A DNA stretch of 64,000 nt from Cocleimonas flava (GTDB taxonomy: Bacteria > Pseudomonadota > Gammaproteobacteria > Thiotrichales > Thiotrichaceae), in NCBI RefSeq assembly GCF_004339015.1, contig NZ_SMFQ01000002.1:62001-126000 (forward strand). Direction: 5' to 3'. This document shows positions 17,226 through 26,774 of this stretch, piece by piece. The first letter of the stretch is position 1; every line of letters begins with the position of its first letter. The notes beneath the pieces were generated by a model, which had not been told where the DNA came from, searched no databases, and was given only the letters and a program-made list of their open reading frames with translations. The translations under genes were made by a program, and so were the position numbers.

Positions 17226-17933
17226 ATGAGTAATACCCCCGAGCATAAGCCTCGCCCCTTAATTGATCTGTTAGTTAGTATCATTTTACCCTCTGTAATT
17301 TTAATGAAATTCAGTGGTGATAATGATTTAGGTGCAGCTGGCGCACTCATCATTGCATTAGCCTTTCCACTTGGCTGGGGTATTTTCGAATTAGTAAAAT
17401 ACAGAAAATTTAACTTTATCGCTCTACTTGGTTTAGTCAGCGTGCTTCTTACCGGCGGCATTGGTTTATTAGAATTAGATAACAAATGGCTCGCGATTAA
17501 AGAAGCGGCTGTCCCCAGTGTGATTGGTATAGCTGTATTAGCGTCGACCTTTACGCGCTACCCATTAGTGAAAACGCTGCTGTTCAACCCTAAAATAATG
17601 AATGTGGAAAAAATCGAACAACACCTCGAAGAACGCAACAGCACACCTGCCTTTGAAAACCGTTTGATGAAGGCTAACTACCTGTTTGCTGGAACGTTTG
17701 TCTTTTCTGCAATCATGAATTACGTTCTGGCTAAATGGATCGTCACTAGCCCTTCTGGCAGTACCGCTTTTAACGAAGAACTCGGACAATTGACTTTATA
17801 CAGTTACCCGATGATTGCGATCCCATCCATGATTATGATGATGGCGATTTTGTACTACCTATGGCGTACCATTAATGGCCTTACTGGGCTTGGTTTTGAA
17901 GAAATTCTTGCTACAGAAATCGTAGAGAAGTAA
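17226..17933 (+). CDS. Integral membrane protein, VC0807-like
   Basis: 235 residues with about six membrane helices. The opening RPLIDLLVSIILPSVILMKF followed by a charged break and further paired helices resembles VC0807-family membrane proteins, distantly like intracellular septation protein A. Conserved-looking cytoplasmic segment FTRYPLVKTLLFNP in the middle. No enzymatic motif. Function unknown; the family assignment is from recall of the overall pattern and is moderate. Confidence 0.65.
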   Translation: MSNTPEHKPRPLIDLLVSIILPSVILMKFSGDNDLGAAGALIIALAFPLGWGIFELVKYRKFNFIALLGLVSVLLTGGIGLLELDNKWLAIKEAAVPSVIGIAVLASTFTRYPLVKTLLFNPKIMNVEKIEQHLEERNSTPAFENRLMKANYLFAGTFVFSAIMNYVLAKWIVTSPSGSTAFNEELGQLTLYSYPMIAIPSMIMMMAILYYLWRTINGLTGLGFEEILATEIVEK

Positions 17934-18002
17934 CTCTTCTAATCGGTTTCGTCTTACTCTTTTGAGTTTAGTAGACCCACACCCTCGAAACTTTTAGATT
18001 CT

Positions 18003-18036
18003 GGAACCTTATAGCGACATAAGGTTGTAAGGTTCC
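18003..18036 (+). promoter_or_regulatory. Two mutually exclusive hairpins before the sodium-channel gene
   Basis: AACCTTAT (18005-18012) can pair with ATAAGGTT (18019-18026). The overlapping GGAACCTTA (18003-18011) can instead pair with TAAGGTTCC (18028-18036). Both stems are perfect and share the 5' strand. No T-run follows, so it is not a classical terminator. Function not known. Confidence 0.5.
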
Positions 18037-18068
18037 AATCCCACCTAAACATTTAGCTCGTTGCAGAC

Positions 18069-18881
18069 ATGTATCACTCTATTAAAAAATTCATCGAAAG
18101 CTCCACTTTTCAGAACTTCATTATCAGCCTGATTATCCTTAATGGTATAACCATGGGGCTTGAAACATCGAAGCAAATGGCTGCAAATTACGGCAGTTTT
18201 TTTAAATGGTTTAACATCTTTGTCATCAGCATCTTCACTATCGAAGTTTCACTGAGGATTTATATTCACAGATCAGCATTTTTCAAAGACGCATGGTCCT
18301 TATTCGATTTTTTCATCGTCGCTATCTCCTTAGTGCCTGCCAGTGCAGGATTTGAAATTCTGAGATTTTTAAGAGTATTAAGACTATTGCGCCTGGTATC
18401 AGTGGTACCGCAAATGCGAAAAATCACCACCGCTTTAGTCACTGTGATTCCCGGTATTGCCTCCATTGGTGGCTTGCTAACGCTGTTTTTCTATATATTC
18501 GCGATTATGTCAACGCAACTTTTTGGCGATACATTTCCTCAGTGGTTCGGCACATTAGGCGAATCCTTTTATACCCTATTCCAGATCATGACCCTCGAAT
18601 CCTGGTCGATGGGAATCGTTCGCCCTGTGATGGAAACTTATCCTTTAGCCTGGGTATTTTTCGTCCCCTTTATCTTTCTGGCCACATTTATTATCGTGAA
18701 TTTAATAATTGCCATCGTCGTAGATGCCATGAATGAAATGAAAGAAGCCGAAGAAGAAAATATTATTGGTGAGCTACAAATCACTGACGATTCAACCAAG
18801 CATGAGCTTCAATTAATACGAAATGAGTTAAAAGAACTGAAAGCGCTTATTAAAAACAGTCCCACGGGATTCAATAATTAA
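18069..18881 (+). CDS. NavAb/NaChBac-type voltage-gated sodium channel
   Basis: 270 residues, one six-helix subunit that would form a tetramer. S1 contains [12 protein letters not shown]4 carries four gating arginines at 99, 102, 105 and 108 in the segment [16 protein letters not shown]. The pore helix and selectivity filter read TLESWSM (175-181), with Glu177 setting sodium selectivity, the same heptapeptide as in NavAb of Arcobacter. S6 (about 195-222) continues into an acidic cytoplasmic neck and a C-terminal coiled coil ([16 protein letters not shown]) as in bacterial Nav channels. Alternative-hairpin leader upstream. Single gene. Confidence 0.96.
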   Translation: MYHSIKKFIESSTFQNFIISLIILNGITMGLETSKQMAANYGSFFKWFNIFVISIFTIEVSLRIYIHRSAFFKDAWSLFDFFIVAISLVPASAGFEILRFLRVLRLLRLVSVVPQMRKITTALVTVIPGIASIGGLLTLFFYIFAIMSTQLFGDTFPQWFGTLGESFYTLFQIMTLESWSMGIVRPVMETYPLAWVFFVPFIFLATFIIVNLIIAIVVDAMNEMKEAEEENIIGELQITDDSTKHELQLIRNELKELKALIKNSPTGFNN

Positions 18882-18912
18882 GTGAAATAAATAAAGAAAA
18901 AGGACTGCGATC

Positions 18913-19254
18913 ATGAGAAGAATTTTCTTAAGCTTAATTACGTTCTACCAAAGATATATTTCACCTCATAAAAATTTCAGTTGTGCCTACGGCTTACTTC
19001 ACCAGAATGGTTCTTGTTCCAGCAGAGTTTATTCCATCATTCAAAACTCACCTCCAAGCAATTTACTTCCTGAAATTTCTGCCCAGTTTAAAGCATGTAA
19101 AAACGCGCATTTACATTTAACCGCCGAGAAGAAAAAAGAAGAGGCAGAAAATACAGAGGGCACAGATAAAAAGAAAAGTACTAAAAACAACGATCATTAC
19201 TTATGCATTGGTGGCGAATGTGGTATTTGGGCATGTTTAGGGATCTTTTCTTAA
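18913..19254 (+). CDS. Diverged YidD-like small protein
   Basis: 113 residues. The first 45 follow the YidD pattern: amphipathic LITFYQRYISPHKNFSCAYG, then GSCSSRVYSII in place of the usual PTCSQYALEAI. YidD helps insert membrane proteins through YidC. Here the C-terminal half is different: a Lys/Glu-rich linker (about 70-95) and a Cys-containing tail, CIGGECGIWACLG. AGGA precedes the ATG. It lies 31 nt after the sodium-channel gene on the same strand, so the two may be cotranscribed. Canonical YidD sits with rpmH-rnpA, which are not here, so this is likely a paralogue. Confidence 0.75.
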   Translation: MRRIFLSLITFYQRYISPHKNFSCAYGLLHQNGSCSSRVYSIIQNSPPSNLLPEISAQFKACKNAHLHLTAEKKKEEAENTEGTDKKKSTKNNDHYLCIGGECGIWACLGIFS

Positions 19255-19443
19255 AACCATAAAAACCTTCTTATACGTATCCCACTAGCCTAATTCTCAC
19301 TAAAGCAGTTTATCTATGTGTAACAATTAAAGTGCAACAATTAAACACTTCCAAAATGAACTGACAGACTTCTTGGAAGTCTATTTTTACAGAGAATATA
19401 TAGTCCTCAGGACTTAAAAACCTATTTCAACCTTGAGAGAATT

Positions 19444-20583
19444 ATGCAACCACCTCGTTTACTGACTAATTTAACGCTGTTACTCGCTCTGTTTTCATTG
19501 AGCAGTTTCGCCAACGCTGTTGATGATATTTTCAAAAGTGATAAAGGTTCTAGCCTCGAAGCTGAAAGCTTTGGAGAATTCAATCAACCCTGGGCGATGA
19601 CTTTTCTATCTGATGAAAATCTATTGATCACTGAAAAAGCAGGAAAGTTACTGTTAGTGAATCTCAAAAATGGTTCTAAAACTAAAGTGGCAGGGTTACC
19701 CGAAGTCGCTTATGGCGGTCAAGGTGGCTTGGGTGACATTATTCTTCACCCTCAATACCAGAAAAACCATTGGGTATACTTATCCTATGCTGAGCAAGAT
19801 TCAGCAGGGAAAAAAGGCGCTGTTGTTGCCAAAGCAAAGCTACAACTTCCTGCAGCCAAACCTAAGCTAGAAAACATTGAGGTTATTTGGCGACAGACTC
19901 CCAAAGTTACTGGCAGTGGGCATTATTCGCATCGAATGGCATTCAGCCCCGATGGATATCTATTCATCACTTCGGGGGATCGACAAAAACAAACACCGGC
20001 ACAAGACTGGAATCAAAATTTAGGCAAAGTTATTCGATTAAACGGTGACGGCTTAGTACCCAAAGACAATCCTTTTCAAAACAAGGGCGAGCTCGCAAAA
20101 TCTTTTTGGTCATTAGGTCATCGAAACATGCTGGGTATCTCTTTCGATAAACAGGGCAAACTGTGGACGCACGAAATGGGTCCAAGAGACGGTGATGAAT
20201 TAAACCTGACGACTCGTGGCGATAACTATGGCTGGCCCATTGTTTCCTGGGGTGATAATTATTCCGGTATTCCGATTCCTGATCATGACACGCGCCCAGA
20301 ATTCAATGCACCCGAAGCCTATTGGGTACCTACGATTGCACCTTCTGGACTGATCATATATTCAGGTTCGGTATTTCCTGAATGGCAGAGCAATGCATTC
20401 ATCGGTGGACTAAGATCAAGGTCGCTGCTTCGCATTAAAATTGACGGAGACCAAGCTCAGGAAGTCGAACGCTTCGACATGAACAATCGCATTCGCGAAG
20501 TTGAACAAGGGCCTAAAGGCGCAATATGGGTTCTGGAAGATGGAAGAAATGGACGCTTGCTTAGACTGACTCCAGATTCGTAA
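19444..20583 (+). CDS. Periplasmic PQQ-dependent sugar (aldose) dehydrogenase-like protein
   Basis: 379 residues with a signal peptide (cleavage near SSFANA). Six-bladed beta-propeller of the soluble glucose dehydrogenase/YliI family: [20 protein letters not shown], the catalytic-His region [20 protein letters not shown], and then [38 protein letters not shown] and [11 protein letters not shown]. Such enzymes oxidise aldoses with PQQ and calcium. No PQQ synthesis gene is nearby, so the cofactor may be taken up or made elsewhere. Single gene. Confidence 0.92.
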   Translation: MQPPRLLTNLTLLLALFSLSSFANAVDDIFKSDKGSSLEAESFGEFNQPWAMTFLSDENLLITEKAGKLLLVNLKNGSKTKVAGLPEVAYGGQGGLGDIILHPQYQKNHWVYLSYAEQDSAGKKGAVVAKAKLQLPAAKPKLENIEVIWRQTPKVTGSGHYSHRMAFSPDGYLFITSGDRQKQTPAQDWNQNLGKVIRLNGDGLVPKDNPFQNKGELAKSFWSLGHRNMLGISFDKQGKLWTHEMGPRDGDELNLTTRGDNYGWPIVSWGDNYSGIPIPDHDTRPEFNAPEAYWVPTIAPSGLIIYSGSVFPEWQSNAFIGGLRSRSLLRIKIDGDQAQEVERFDMNNRIREVEQGPKGAIWVLEDGRNGRLLRLTPDS

Positions 20584-20686
20584 ATAATCAATTTGCATTT
20601 TGCCTAAAGAAACGATCAGTTAGCATTCGCAATATTGCAAGTCGCTAGGTATTATTCAGCTTATAATTGCATCACTGAAACTATTT

Positions 20687-20965
20687 ATGAAATCATCGTT
20701 TAGAGCACTACTTTCCCCAATTCTTAAATTATTTGAGTCGGGAGAAGGCCCCTATAACTATAAAAAATCCCATAGAACTATTTTAAATGTAGTGGGTTGC
20801 CTGTTTATACTCTTGTCATTGGTTACGGTTGCTGGCGGATTGGCTAGCTCATTAATGGGTGCAATCATCCCTTTTTTAGTATTTTTTTTGGGTGGTTTAC
20901 TGTGTTTAGTGATAGGTACTTTAGGCACTGACCGTGCAGTTGCGAAAATATGGGGGACTAAATAG
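20687..20965 (+). CDS. Small hypothetical membrane protein
   Basis: 92 residues. Two hydrophobic segments, about 33-55 and 58-80, the second rich in Phe and Gly (PFLVFFLGGLLCLVIG), preceded by a basic amphipathic N-terminus. No family recognised. It converges with the APH-like kinase; a repeat unit separates them. Confidence 0.6.
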   Translation: MKSSFRALLSPILKLFESGEGPYNYKKSHRTILNVVGCLFILLSLVTVAGGLASSLMGAIIPFLVFFLGGLLCLVIGTLGTDRAVAKIWGTK

Positions 20966-20990
20966 CCAATTTATTATGGCTCTCTGTTAA

Positions 20991-21020
20991 GTCACCCCCC
21001 TACTTTAAGCCACTTTTTTA
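20991..21020 (+). repeat. Dispersed repeat, single unit
   Basis: GTCACCCCCCTACTTTAAGC, then CACTTTTTTA. It overlaps the stop codon of the APH-like kinase gene (21018-21020) and lies between convergent genes. Confidence 0.9.
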
Positions 21021-21926
21021 AAAGCGATGCGCTGCATTCATCCATTTATCAATATCCTGCTCGCCCAGTACTTCCATATAAAACAACAATAAACGATAAG
21101 CAGGACGCGCATATTTCAGCTCAGGAATAGTGTGATGTCTGGAATAGACTTCAATGAAATACTCGAATTGTTGTTGGTCTAGCAAATACTCCAGCAACAC
21201 AAAATCCAGTTCTCGCGGAGCCAATACAAACGCGTCTAGATCTAGCAGAATCAATTCTGAACTGTTCTTTGTGATTAAAAATTGATCCCAGCGCAAATCT
21301 GGCATCATAGGAACAAATTCATTAACATTTAACTGCTCACACGCGTCTAATGCAGCATTCAGATATGCATTGTCTGTTGTTTTGTCACCCCCCCACTTAT
21401 GAGCACTTTTTTCTAAAGTATCTCTCAGACGTTTTTTCCAATGACCACTGTTAAATATTCGTTGGTGTATTGACCCCCAATTATCCTGCCGATCCTGATG
21501 GAGACTAGAGAGATGTTGAGCCAGTTGCTCAACCATTCCAACGCTGATTTTTGAATTATCCGGGACTAAACCATCTACTTCAGGCGTTAAAATATACGAC
21601 CCATGTTGCCTGCTGCTTTGGGATTGAATCAGTTCAGGTATTTTTAATGAGGTCAGTGATGATATATGCCCGTATAAGGCGTTGAAGTTTCCGATATCGT
21701 CCCGTAAAACAACCCCAAAAAGCTGCTGCATAATCTGCCAGAAAGGCGATTCAGTATTGCTGCATACTTTCAGAAAATAGTTACCCTGTGTTGATTTCAA
21801 ACGCCATAAATCATGGGTACTGTCTGCAAAACGTTGTGGAATAAATTCAGCATTTTCAGCCCCTATTCCGTTCGGCAATGTTTCAATTAGCGCTACTGGT
21901 ATTTTCTTATTATGGTTTTGCTTCAT
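21018..21926 (-). CDS. APH/choline-kinase-fold phosphotransferase
   Basis: 302 residues. Small-lobe segment DSTHDLWRLKSTQGNYFLKV carries the ATP-binding Lys; the hinge is SYILTPEVDGLVPD. The catalytic loop reads PDLRWDQFLI with Asp210, where the family norm is HGDxxxxN: the His is Met and the Asn is Gln. The metal-binding motif is LLDLDAFVLAP. An altered Brenner-type loop but kept Asp residues suggest an active but atypical kinase; the substrate is unknown. Codons near residues 172-181 are supplied by a copy of the dispersed repeat, and another copy overlaps the stop. Confidence 0.75.
   Translation of the reverse strand: MKQNHNKKIPVALIETLPNGIGAENAEFIPQRFADSTHDLWRLKSTQGNYFLKVCSNTESPFWQIMQQLFGVVLRDDIGNFNALYGHISSLTSLKIPELIQSQSSRQHGSYILTPEVDGLVPDNSKISVGMVEQLAQHLSSLHQDRQDNWGSIHQRIFNSGHWKKRLRDTLEKSAHKWGGDKTTDNAYLNAALDACEQLNVNEFVPMMPDLRWDQFLITKNSSELILLDLDAFVLAPRELDFVLLEYLLDQQQFEYFIEVYSRHHTIPELKYARPAYRLLLFYMEVLGEQDIDKWMNAAHRF
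21384..21412 (+). repeat. Dispersed repeat inside the APH-like kinase gene
   Basis: GTCACCCCCCCACTTATGAG, then CACTTTTTT. On the coding strand it encodes part of KSAHKWGGDK without breaking the frame, in a helical connecting region that tolerates change. Confidence 0.9.
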
Positions 21927-21975
21927 GAATTTACGTAAATCGCGCTAGATTAGGTATTAGAGAGTATAAGGTATT

Positions 21976-22004
21976 TTTCAAAACAAGAGTGTTTACTATA
22001 TAAT
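21976..22004 (+). promoter_or_regulatory. Candidate sigma-70 promoter for mnmG
   Basis: Perfect -10 TATAAT at 21999-22004, 35 nt before the mnmG start. The -35 region (TTTCAA, 17 nt upstream) is poor. Confidence 0.5.
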
Positions 22005-22038
22005 GCCCTGCTAATTAACTTTAACATCTGCTCCTACT

Positions 22039-23928
22039 ATGTTCTATACAGAATCTTTCGATGTCATTATCATCGGCGGTGGTCACGCCGGCACTGAAGC
22101 TGCTCTTGCGCCTGCGCGCATGGGACTGAAAACATTATTACTCACCCATAATATTGAAACCATTGGACAGATGAGTTGTAACCCTGCCATCGGCGGTATC
22201 GGTAAAGGCCATATCGTAAAAGAAATCGATGCACTGGGTGGTGCAATGGCACATGCAGCTGATAAAGGCGGCATCCAGTTTCGCACGCTAAATGCCAGCA
22301 AAGGCCCAGCGGTTCGTGCAACACGTGCACAAGCTGATCGCTCTTTGTACAAAGCGGCGATTCGAGAAATGGTCGAGGCCGAAGAGAATCTGCAAATATT
22401 CATGCAAGGTGTTGACGACTTAATTATTGAAAATGATCGAGTGGTTGGTGTGAGTACCGAAATGGGGCTGAAGTTCAAAGCCAAAGCAGTGGTTTTAACA
22501 GTAGGAACTTTCCTCGGCGGTAAAATTCACATTGGTATGGAAAATCATTCCGGCGGGCGCATGGGTGATCCACCATCGATTGCCTTGGCCGATCGTTTAC
22601 GCGAAATGCCGTTTAGAGTAGACCGTTTAAAAACTGGAACACCTGCACGTATTGATTCGCGCAGTATCGATTACAGCAAACTACAAGAGCAGCCTGGCGA
22701 CACCCCTATTCCTACGTTTTCATACATGGGAAAGAAGGAAGATCATCCAGAGCAAATTTCTTGTCACATCACATACACCAATTCGCGCACGCACGATATT
22801 ATTCGTGCGAGCTTAGATCGTTCGCCGCTTTATTCAGGTGTCATCGATGGTGTTGGGCCACGCTATTGTCCTTCAATCGAAGACAAGATTGTGCGCTTTG
22901 CGGATAAAGACAGTCACCAGATATTCATAGAACCTGAAGGTTTAAATACTTACGAAATCTACCCAAATGGTATTTCAACCAGTATGCCGTTTGATGTGCA
23001 GTTTGAATTTATTCGCTCTATCGAAGGGTTTGAAAACGCGCATATCACTCGACCAGGTTACGCGATCGAGTATGATTTCTTTGATCCGCGCGATCTTAAA
23101 CCAACGCTTGAAACCAAATTTATTGATGGACTATTTTTTGCCGGTCAAATCAATGGTACGACTGGTTACGAAGAAGCTGGCGCTCAGGGTTTGCTTGCAG
23201 CGACTAATGCAGCACTTCAAGTTCAGGGCAAAGATTCATGGTTCCCGAAACGCAGTGAAGCGTATATCGGTGTAATGGTTGATGATTTAATCACCCACGG
23301 CACGCAAGAACCTTACCGTATGTTCACAAGCCGTGCTGAGCATCGTCTGTTATTGCGTGAAGACAATGCAGATTTACGTTTAACTGAAATTGGTTACAAG
23401 ATTGGCTTAGTTGATGAAGAACGCTGGCGCGCATTCAACATCAAACGCGAGCAAGTCGAAGTCGAAATGCAACGTTTGCGTGACACCGTTATGCACCCTG
23501 CTGATGTCAACGCAGAACAAAACGAGCGCATTTTTAAAGGTTCTTTAAGTCGTGAATACCGCCTAAACGAGCTACTACGACGCCCAAATGTTAGCTATGC
23601 TGACTTAATGTCTATCGACAAGTTTGGTCCAGCGGTTGAAGACCCAAAAGTTGCGGAACAAGTCGAAGTACAGTTTAAATACGCGGGTTATATCGATCGC
23701 CAACAGCTTGAAATTGATAAACAGAAAAATCATGAAGAGACGGTTTTGCCGGATGATTTTGATTATTCAACGATCAAAGGCGGCCTTTCAAATGAAGCAT
23801 TGCAAAAACTACAAGATCAAAAACCGACAACAATCGGTCAAGCTTCGCGTATTCCTGGCATTACACCAGCGACTATTTCGATTTTGATGGTACATCTGAA
23901 GAAACACCGTTACCAGAAAGCTAGCTGA
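22039..23928 (+). CDS. mnmG: tRNA uridine-34 carboxymethylaminomethyl-modifying enzyme, FAD subunit
   Basis: 629 residues, normal length. With MnmE it makes the cmnm5 modification of wobble uridine. The N-terminal FAD motif is [19 protein letters not shown], followed by [20 protein letters not shown] and the Cys motif region [33 protein letters not shown] is the GidA signature. The C-terminal helical domain binds tRNA and MnmE. rsmG follows after 30 nt, the usual gidA-gidB pair. Confidence 0.98.
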   Translation: MFYTESFDVIIIGGGHAGTEAALAPARMGLKTLLLTHNIETIGQMSCNPAIGGIGKGHIVKEIDALGGAMAHAADKGGIQFRTLNASKGPAVRATRAQADRSLYKAAIREMVEAEENLQIFMQGVDDLIIENDRVVGVSTEMGLKFKAKAVVLTVGTFLGGKIHIGMENHSGGRMGDPPSIALADRLREMPFRVDRLKTGTPARIDSRSIDYSKLQEQPGDTPIPTFSYMGKKEDHPEQISCHITYTNSRTHDIIRASLDRSPLYSGVIDGVGPRYCPSIEDKIVRFADKDSHQIFIEPEGLNTYEIYPNGISTSMPFDVQFEFIRSIEGFENAHITRPGYAIEYDFFDPRDLKPTLETKFIDGLFFAGQINGTTGYEEAGAQGLLAATNAALQVQGKDSWFPKRSEAYIGVMVDDLITHGTQEPYRMFTSRAEHRLLLREDNADLRLTEIGYKIGLVDEERWRAFNIKREQVEVEMQRLRDTVMHPADVNAEQNERIFKGSLSREYRLNELLRRPNVSYADLMSIDKFGPAVEDPKVAEQVEVQFKYAGYIDRQQLEIDKQKNHEETVLPDDFDYSTIKGGLSNEALQKLQDQKPTTIGQASRIPGITPATISILMVHLKKHRYQKAS

Positions 23929-23958
23929 TACTCGTTCTTAGAAGAGAATTTATAAAAA

Positions 23959-24594
23959 ATGTCGCACGATCAACTCTGGGAACAAGGGCTAGAACAACTC
24001 GGTTGCCAGCCTGATGAGGCTCAATTAGCTCTGTTAAAACAATACGTTGAGTTACTCAATCGTTGGAATAAAACCTACAACCTCACAGCAGTGCGTGAGA
24101 TTCAGGATATGATTCCATTGCATATTTTCGATAGCCTTGTGGTCGCTGATTTCATTAAAGGCGATAACTGTTTGGATGTCGGTAGTGGCGCAGGTTTGCC
24201 TACTATTCCGCTAGCGATTATGCAGCCGGATCGTGAATTTATGGCTGTCGATACCAACGGTAAAAAAACGCGATTTATTCAACAGGCGATTATTGAGCTG
24301 GGTTTGAAAAATGCCAAGGTTGCTCAAGCGCGTATTGAAAGTTTAGATTCTGAGATTAAATACGATGCGATTATTAGCCGTGCCTTTGCCTCGGTATATG
24401 ACTTCCTCGAAGGCTCATCAGATCAGCTAGCCTCAGGTGGAACGCTGTATGCCATGAAGGGACAATACCCAACAGGTGAGTTACAGTACATCCCCAAAAA
24501 ATATACTTTAACGCAATCGCATTCGATGGAGGTCCCTTTCGTCGATGGTGAACGCCATCTGCTTGAATTTACCATGAGTCAGACAACAGCATAA
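23959..24594 (+). CDS. rsmG: 16S rRNA (guanine-527-N7)-methyltransferase
   Basis: 211 residues. SAM-binding motif I is CLDVGSGAGLPTIPLAIMQP; the N-terminal part NRWNKTYNLTAVRE and the RIESL and ISRAFAS motifs are typical of RsmG/GidB. It methylates N7 of G527 in 16S rRNA. Follows mnmG in an operon. The parA-parB and atp genes that often follow are absent; a secreted hydrolase gene comes next, 24 nt on. Confidence 0.97.
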   Translation: MSHDQLWEQGLEQLGCQPDEAQLALLKQYVELLNRWNKTYNLTAVREIQDMIPLHIFDSLVVADFIKGDNCLDVGSGAGLPTIPLAIMQPDREFMAVDTNGKKTRFIQQAIIELGLKNAKVAQARIESLDSEIKYDAIISRAFASVYDFLEGSSDQLASGGTLYAMKGQYPTGELQYIPKKYTLTQSHSMEVPFVDGERHLLEFTMSQTTA

Positions 24595-24618
24595 ATTAAA
24601 CTAGCCACAGGACAACGC

Positions 24619-25668
24619 ATGAAACTAAAGCATTCACGTTCGGTTTTTTACCTATTTACCGCAATGGTGATTAGTAGTGTGGTCATTGGAAGTTATTGTA
24701 AAACCAAATTTATGCCTGTGAGCAATGCCAATGCGGCAACGTCTTCAGCTACTTCTACAACTACTTCTTCTACAACTGCAGATAACAAATCTAAATATGC
24801 CGATGTAGATGTTGCAATGGAGTTAGTCAAAGTTGGCGAACACAGCTATTACGTCCAAGGTAAAGCGGGGATCGCTACAGATAATGCAGGTTTTATCTCA
24901 AATGCAGGCGTAGTAATCACAGATGCTGGCGTGGTGCTATTCGATGCACTGGGTACACCCTCTTTAGCAAATAAGCTACTGCAGAAAATACGCGAAATAA
25001 CGGATCAACCTATCGTTAAAGTGGTTGTCAGCCATTATCACGCGGATCATATTTATGGCTTGCAGGTATTCAAGGAACAAGGCGCAGAAATTATCGCGCC
25101 AGATGGCATTTATGAATATATTGATTCGGACGTTGCCAGCAGCCGTCTGGAAGAAAGACAGTTTTCACTGGACCCCTGGGTGAATGAAAACACCTACATT
25201 GTCAAACCCGATACGATTCTAGATGCTACGGAAAAGTTTACTGTCGGCAATATTGATTTCACCATCAATGTCATTGGCAAAGCTCACTCTGATGCTGATT
25301 TAACCCTATTCGTTGAAAACGACAAGGTGCTTTTTACTGGTGATATCCTGTTTGAAGGTCGTGTGCCCTTTATAGGAAACCATACAAAACACTGGCTAGA
25401 AACATTACAAAGTCTGGAAACCAATCAGGTAACAGCCTTGGTTCCCGGTCATGGCCCTGCGGCAAAAGACCCACAAAAAGCTATTACATTAACGCGAGAG
25501 TATTTAGCCTATATGCGTGAAAAAATGGCGATTGCCGTGGAAGAGATGATTGATTTTGATGAAGCCTACGAAGAAGTAGATTGGTCAAAGTACGCAAAAC
25601 TACCAGCTTTTGAAGCCGCAAATCGTCGCAATGCATTTCAGGTTTATCTTTCATTAGAACTAGAGTGA
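24619..25668 (+). CDS. Exported MBL-fold metallo-hydrolase (SoxH-like)
   Basis: 349 residues. N-terminal hydrophobic segment (about 9-27) then a Ser/Thr-rich linker, so exported or anchored. The metal site SHYHADHIYG gives His139, His141, Asp143 and His144. Further ligands are in GKAHSDADL, LFTGDILFEGRVPF and PGHGPA. The sequence and ending resemble the quinoprotein-relay/SoxH branch of the superfamily. Substrate unknown. Closely follows rsmG but probably has its own role; a 65-nt palindrome ends the unit. Confidence 0.85.
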   Translation: MKLKHSRSVFYLFTAMVISSVVIGSYCKTKFMPVSNANAATSSATSTTTSSTTADNKSKYADVDVAMELVKVGEHSYYVQGKAGIATDNAGFISNAGVVITDAGVVLFDALGTPSLANKLLQKIREITDQPIVKVVVSHYHADHIYGLQVFKEQGAEIIAPDGIYEYIDSDVASSRLEERQFSLDPWVNENTYIVKPDTILDATEKFTVGNIDFTINVIGKAHSDADLTLFVENDKVLFTGDILFEGRVPFIGNHTKHWLETLQSLETNQVTALVPGHGPAAKDPQKAITLTREYLAYMREKMAIAVEEMIDFDEAYEEVDWSKYAKLPAFEAANRRNAFQVYLSLELE

Positions 25669-25713
25669 TATTGCCCTAAATAAACAGATTAAATAAACAG
25701 ACTATTTGAATAG

Positions 25714-25778
25714 AAACCCACCTCCCCACTTACGGGCAGTTTTTTTAAAAAAGTGCCCGTAAGTGGGGAGGTGGGTTT
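25714..25778. repeat. Inverted pair of the dispersed repeat (25-bp perfect palindrome)
   Basis: Arms 25714-25738 and 25754-25778 are perfectly complementary over 25 bp. The core is a sister variant, CACCTCCCCACTTACGGGCA, with matching changes in both arms. It lies between two convergent genes, overlaps the stop codon of the EamA gene by two bases, and probably terminates both. Confidence 0.95.
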
Positions 25779-26676
25779 ATTTATTTTTATCGAACACTAT
25801 CTGTTTTTGTTCTGCTTTAATCCGACTGATTCGTCTATCAGTCATCGCCAAAACACCTGCAAATACAATAATTATGATGCCAATGATGGTTTTATAATCC
25901 AGAACCTCATCCCAGATTATCCAACCAAATAAAGCGGCAAAAGCCACTGCGGTATAAGTATAAGGACCAAGTTGGCCAGCAGGCGCATGACTGTAAGCTT
26001 TGCTTAATGCTAATTGGCCTATAGTTGAGAAGATTGCAATACCCGCTAACGAAGCTAGTTGAATCCAGCTTAAACTCACCCAGTTTAGCAGCGCTGGAAT
26101 TGCTGAGACCAAGGTCCCAATTAGTGCAAAGTAAAACACGATTCGACCCGGCGTTTCTGTGGCGGTCATTTTACGGATAATAACCTTAGCAAGTCCTGCC
26201 AGCATCGCCCCGACTAACGCCAATAAAACGACCAGATTGAATTCTCCCGCGCCCGGATTAATGATTAATACAACACCAAGAAATCCAACTATGATGGCGA
26301 TAATCGTTTTCAAACCAATACTTTCTTTGATCCAGAAAAAGGCAAAAATCGGAATAAAAATCGGCGACGTCTGTTTCAATAAGGATGCTTGCGCCAGCGG
26401 CAAATGCCCCCAGGAGTAAAACAAACAAACCATTGCCGACAAACCAACCACACTTCTAGCGATGTGCAGACCGATATGCTTGGTATGAAGTCTTGAAATA
26501 CCCTTCCTCATTAGCCATGGCACTAATATTAATAGGCCAACAAAATTTCGGATGAATACGATTTGCTCTATGGATACTTCAGCAGATATGGTTTTAATTA
26601 TCATCCCTGTGGCTAGAATTGCCAGTTCTGCCAGGACGATTAAAAAAGCACCAAGGGCGATGTTATGGGATTGCAT
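25777..26676 (-). CDS. DMT superfamily (EamA) transporter
   Basis: 299 residues, ten membrane helices in two EamA repeats. The first half has SIEQIVFIRNFVGLLILVPW and the second half YFALIGTLVSAIPALLNW and GPYTYTAVAFAALFGWIIW. The pattern matches RarD/RhaT/EamA metabolite exporters. Substrate unknown. The stop lies in the palindromic repeat. Single gene. Confidence 0.9.
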   Translation of the reverse strand: MQSHNIALGAFLIVLAELAILATGMIIKTISAEVSIEQIVFIRNFVGLLILVPWLMRKGISRLHTKHIGLHIARSVVGLSAMVCLFYSWGHLPLAQASLLKQTSPIFIPIFAFFWIKESIGLKTIIAIIVGFLGVVLIINPGAGEFNLVVLLALVGAMLAGLAKVIIRKMTATETPGRIVFYFALIGTLVSAIPALLNWVSLSWIQLASLAGIAIFSTIGQLALSKAYSHAPAGQLGPYTYTAVAFAALFGWIIWDEVLDYKTIIGIIIIVFAGVLAMTDRRISRIKAEQKQIVFDKNK

Positions 26677-26774
26677 AGAGCGATTACTTCTCTTTGATTA
26701 AGGTGCCTGCTTCTTATTTATGCTTAGTTATATGTAGATAAAACTAATCAAAGTGAACAAATCAGGGTTTTCAG

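Noticed and set aside
22083-22484. 133-residue reading frame opposite mnmG
   Set aside because: A third-position shadow of a real, conserved gene on the other strand.
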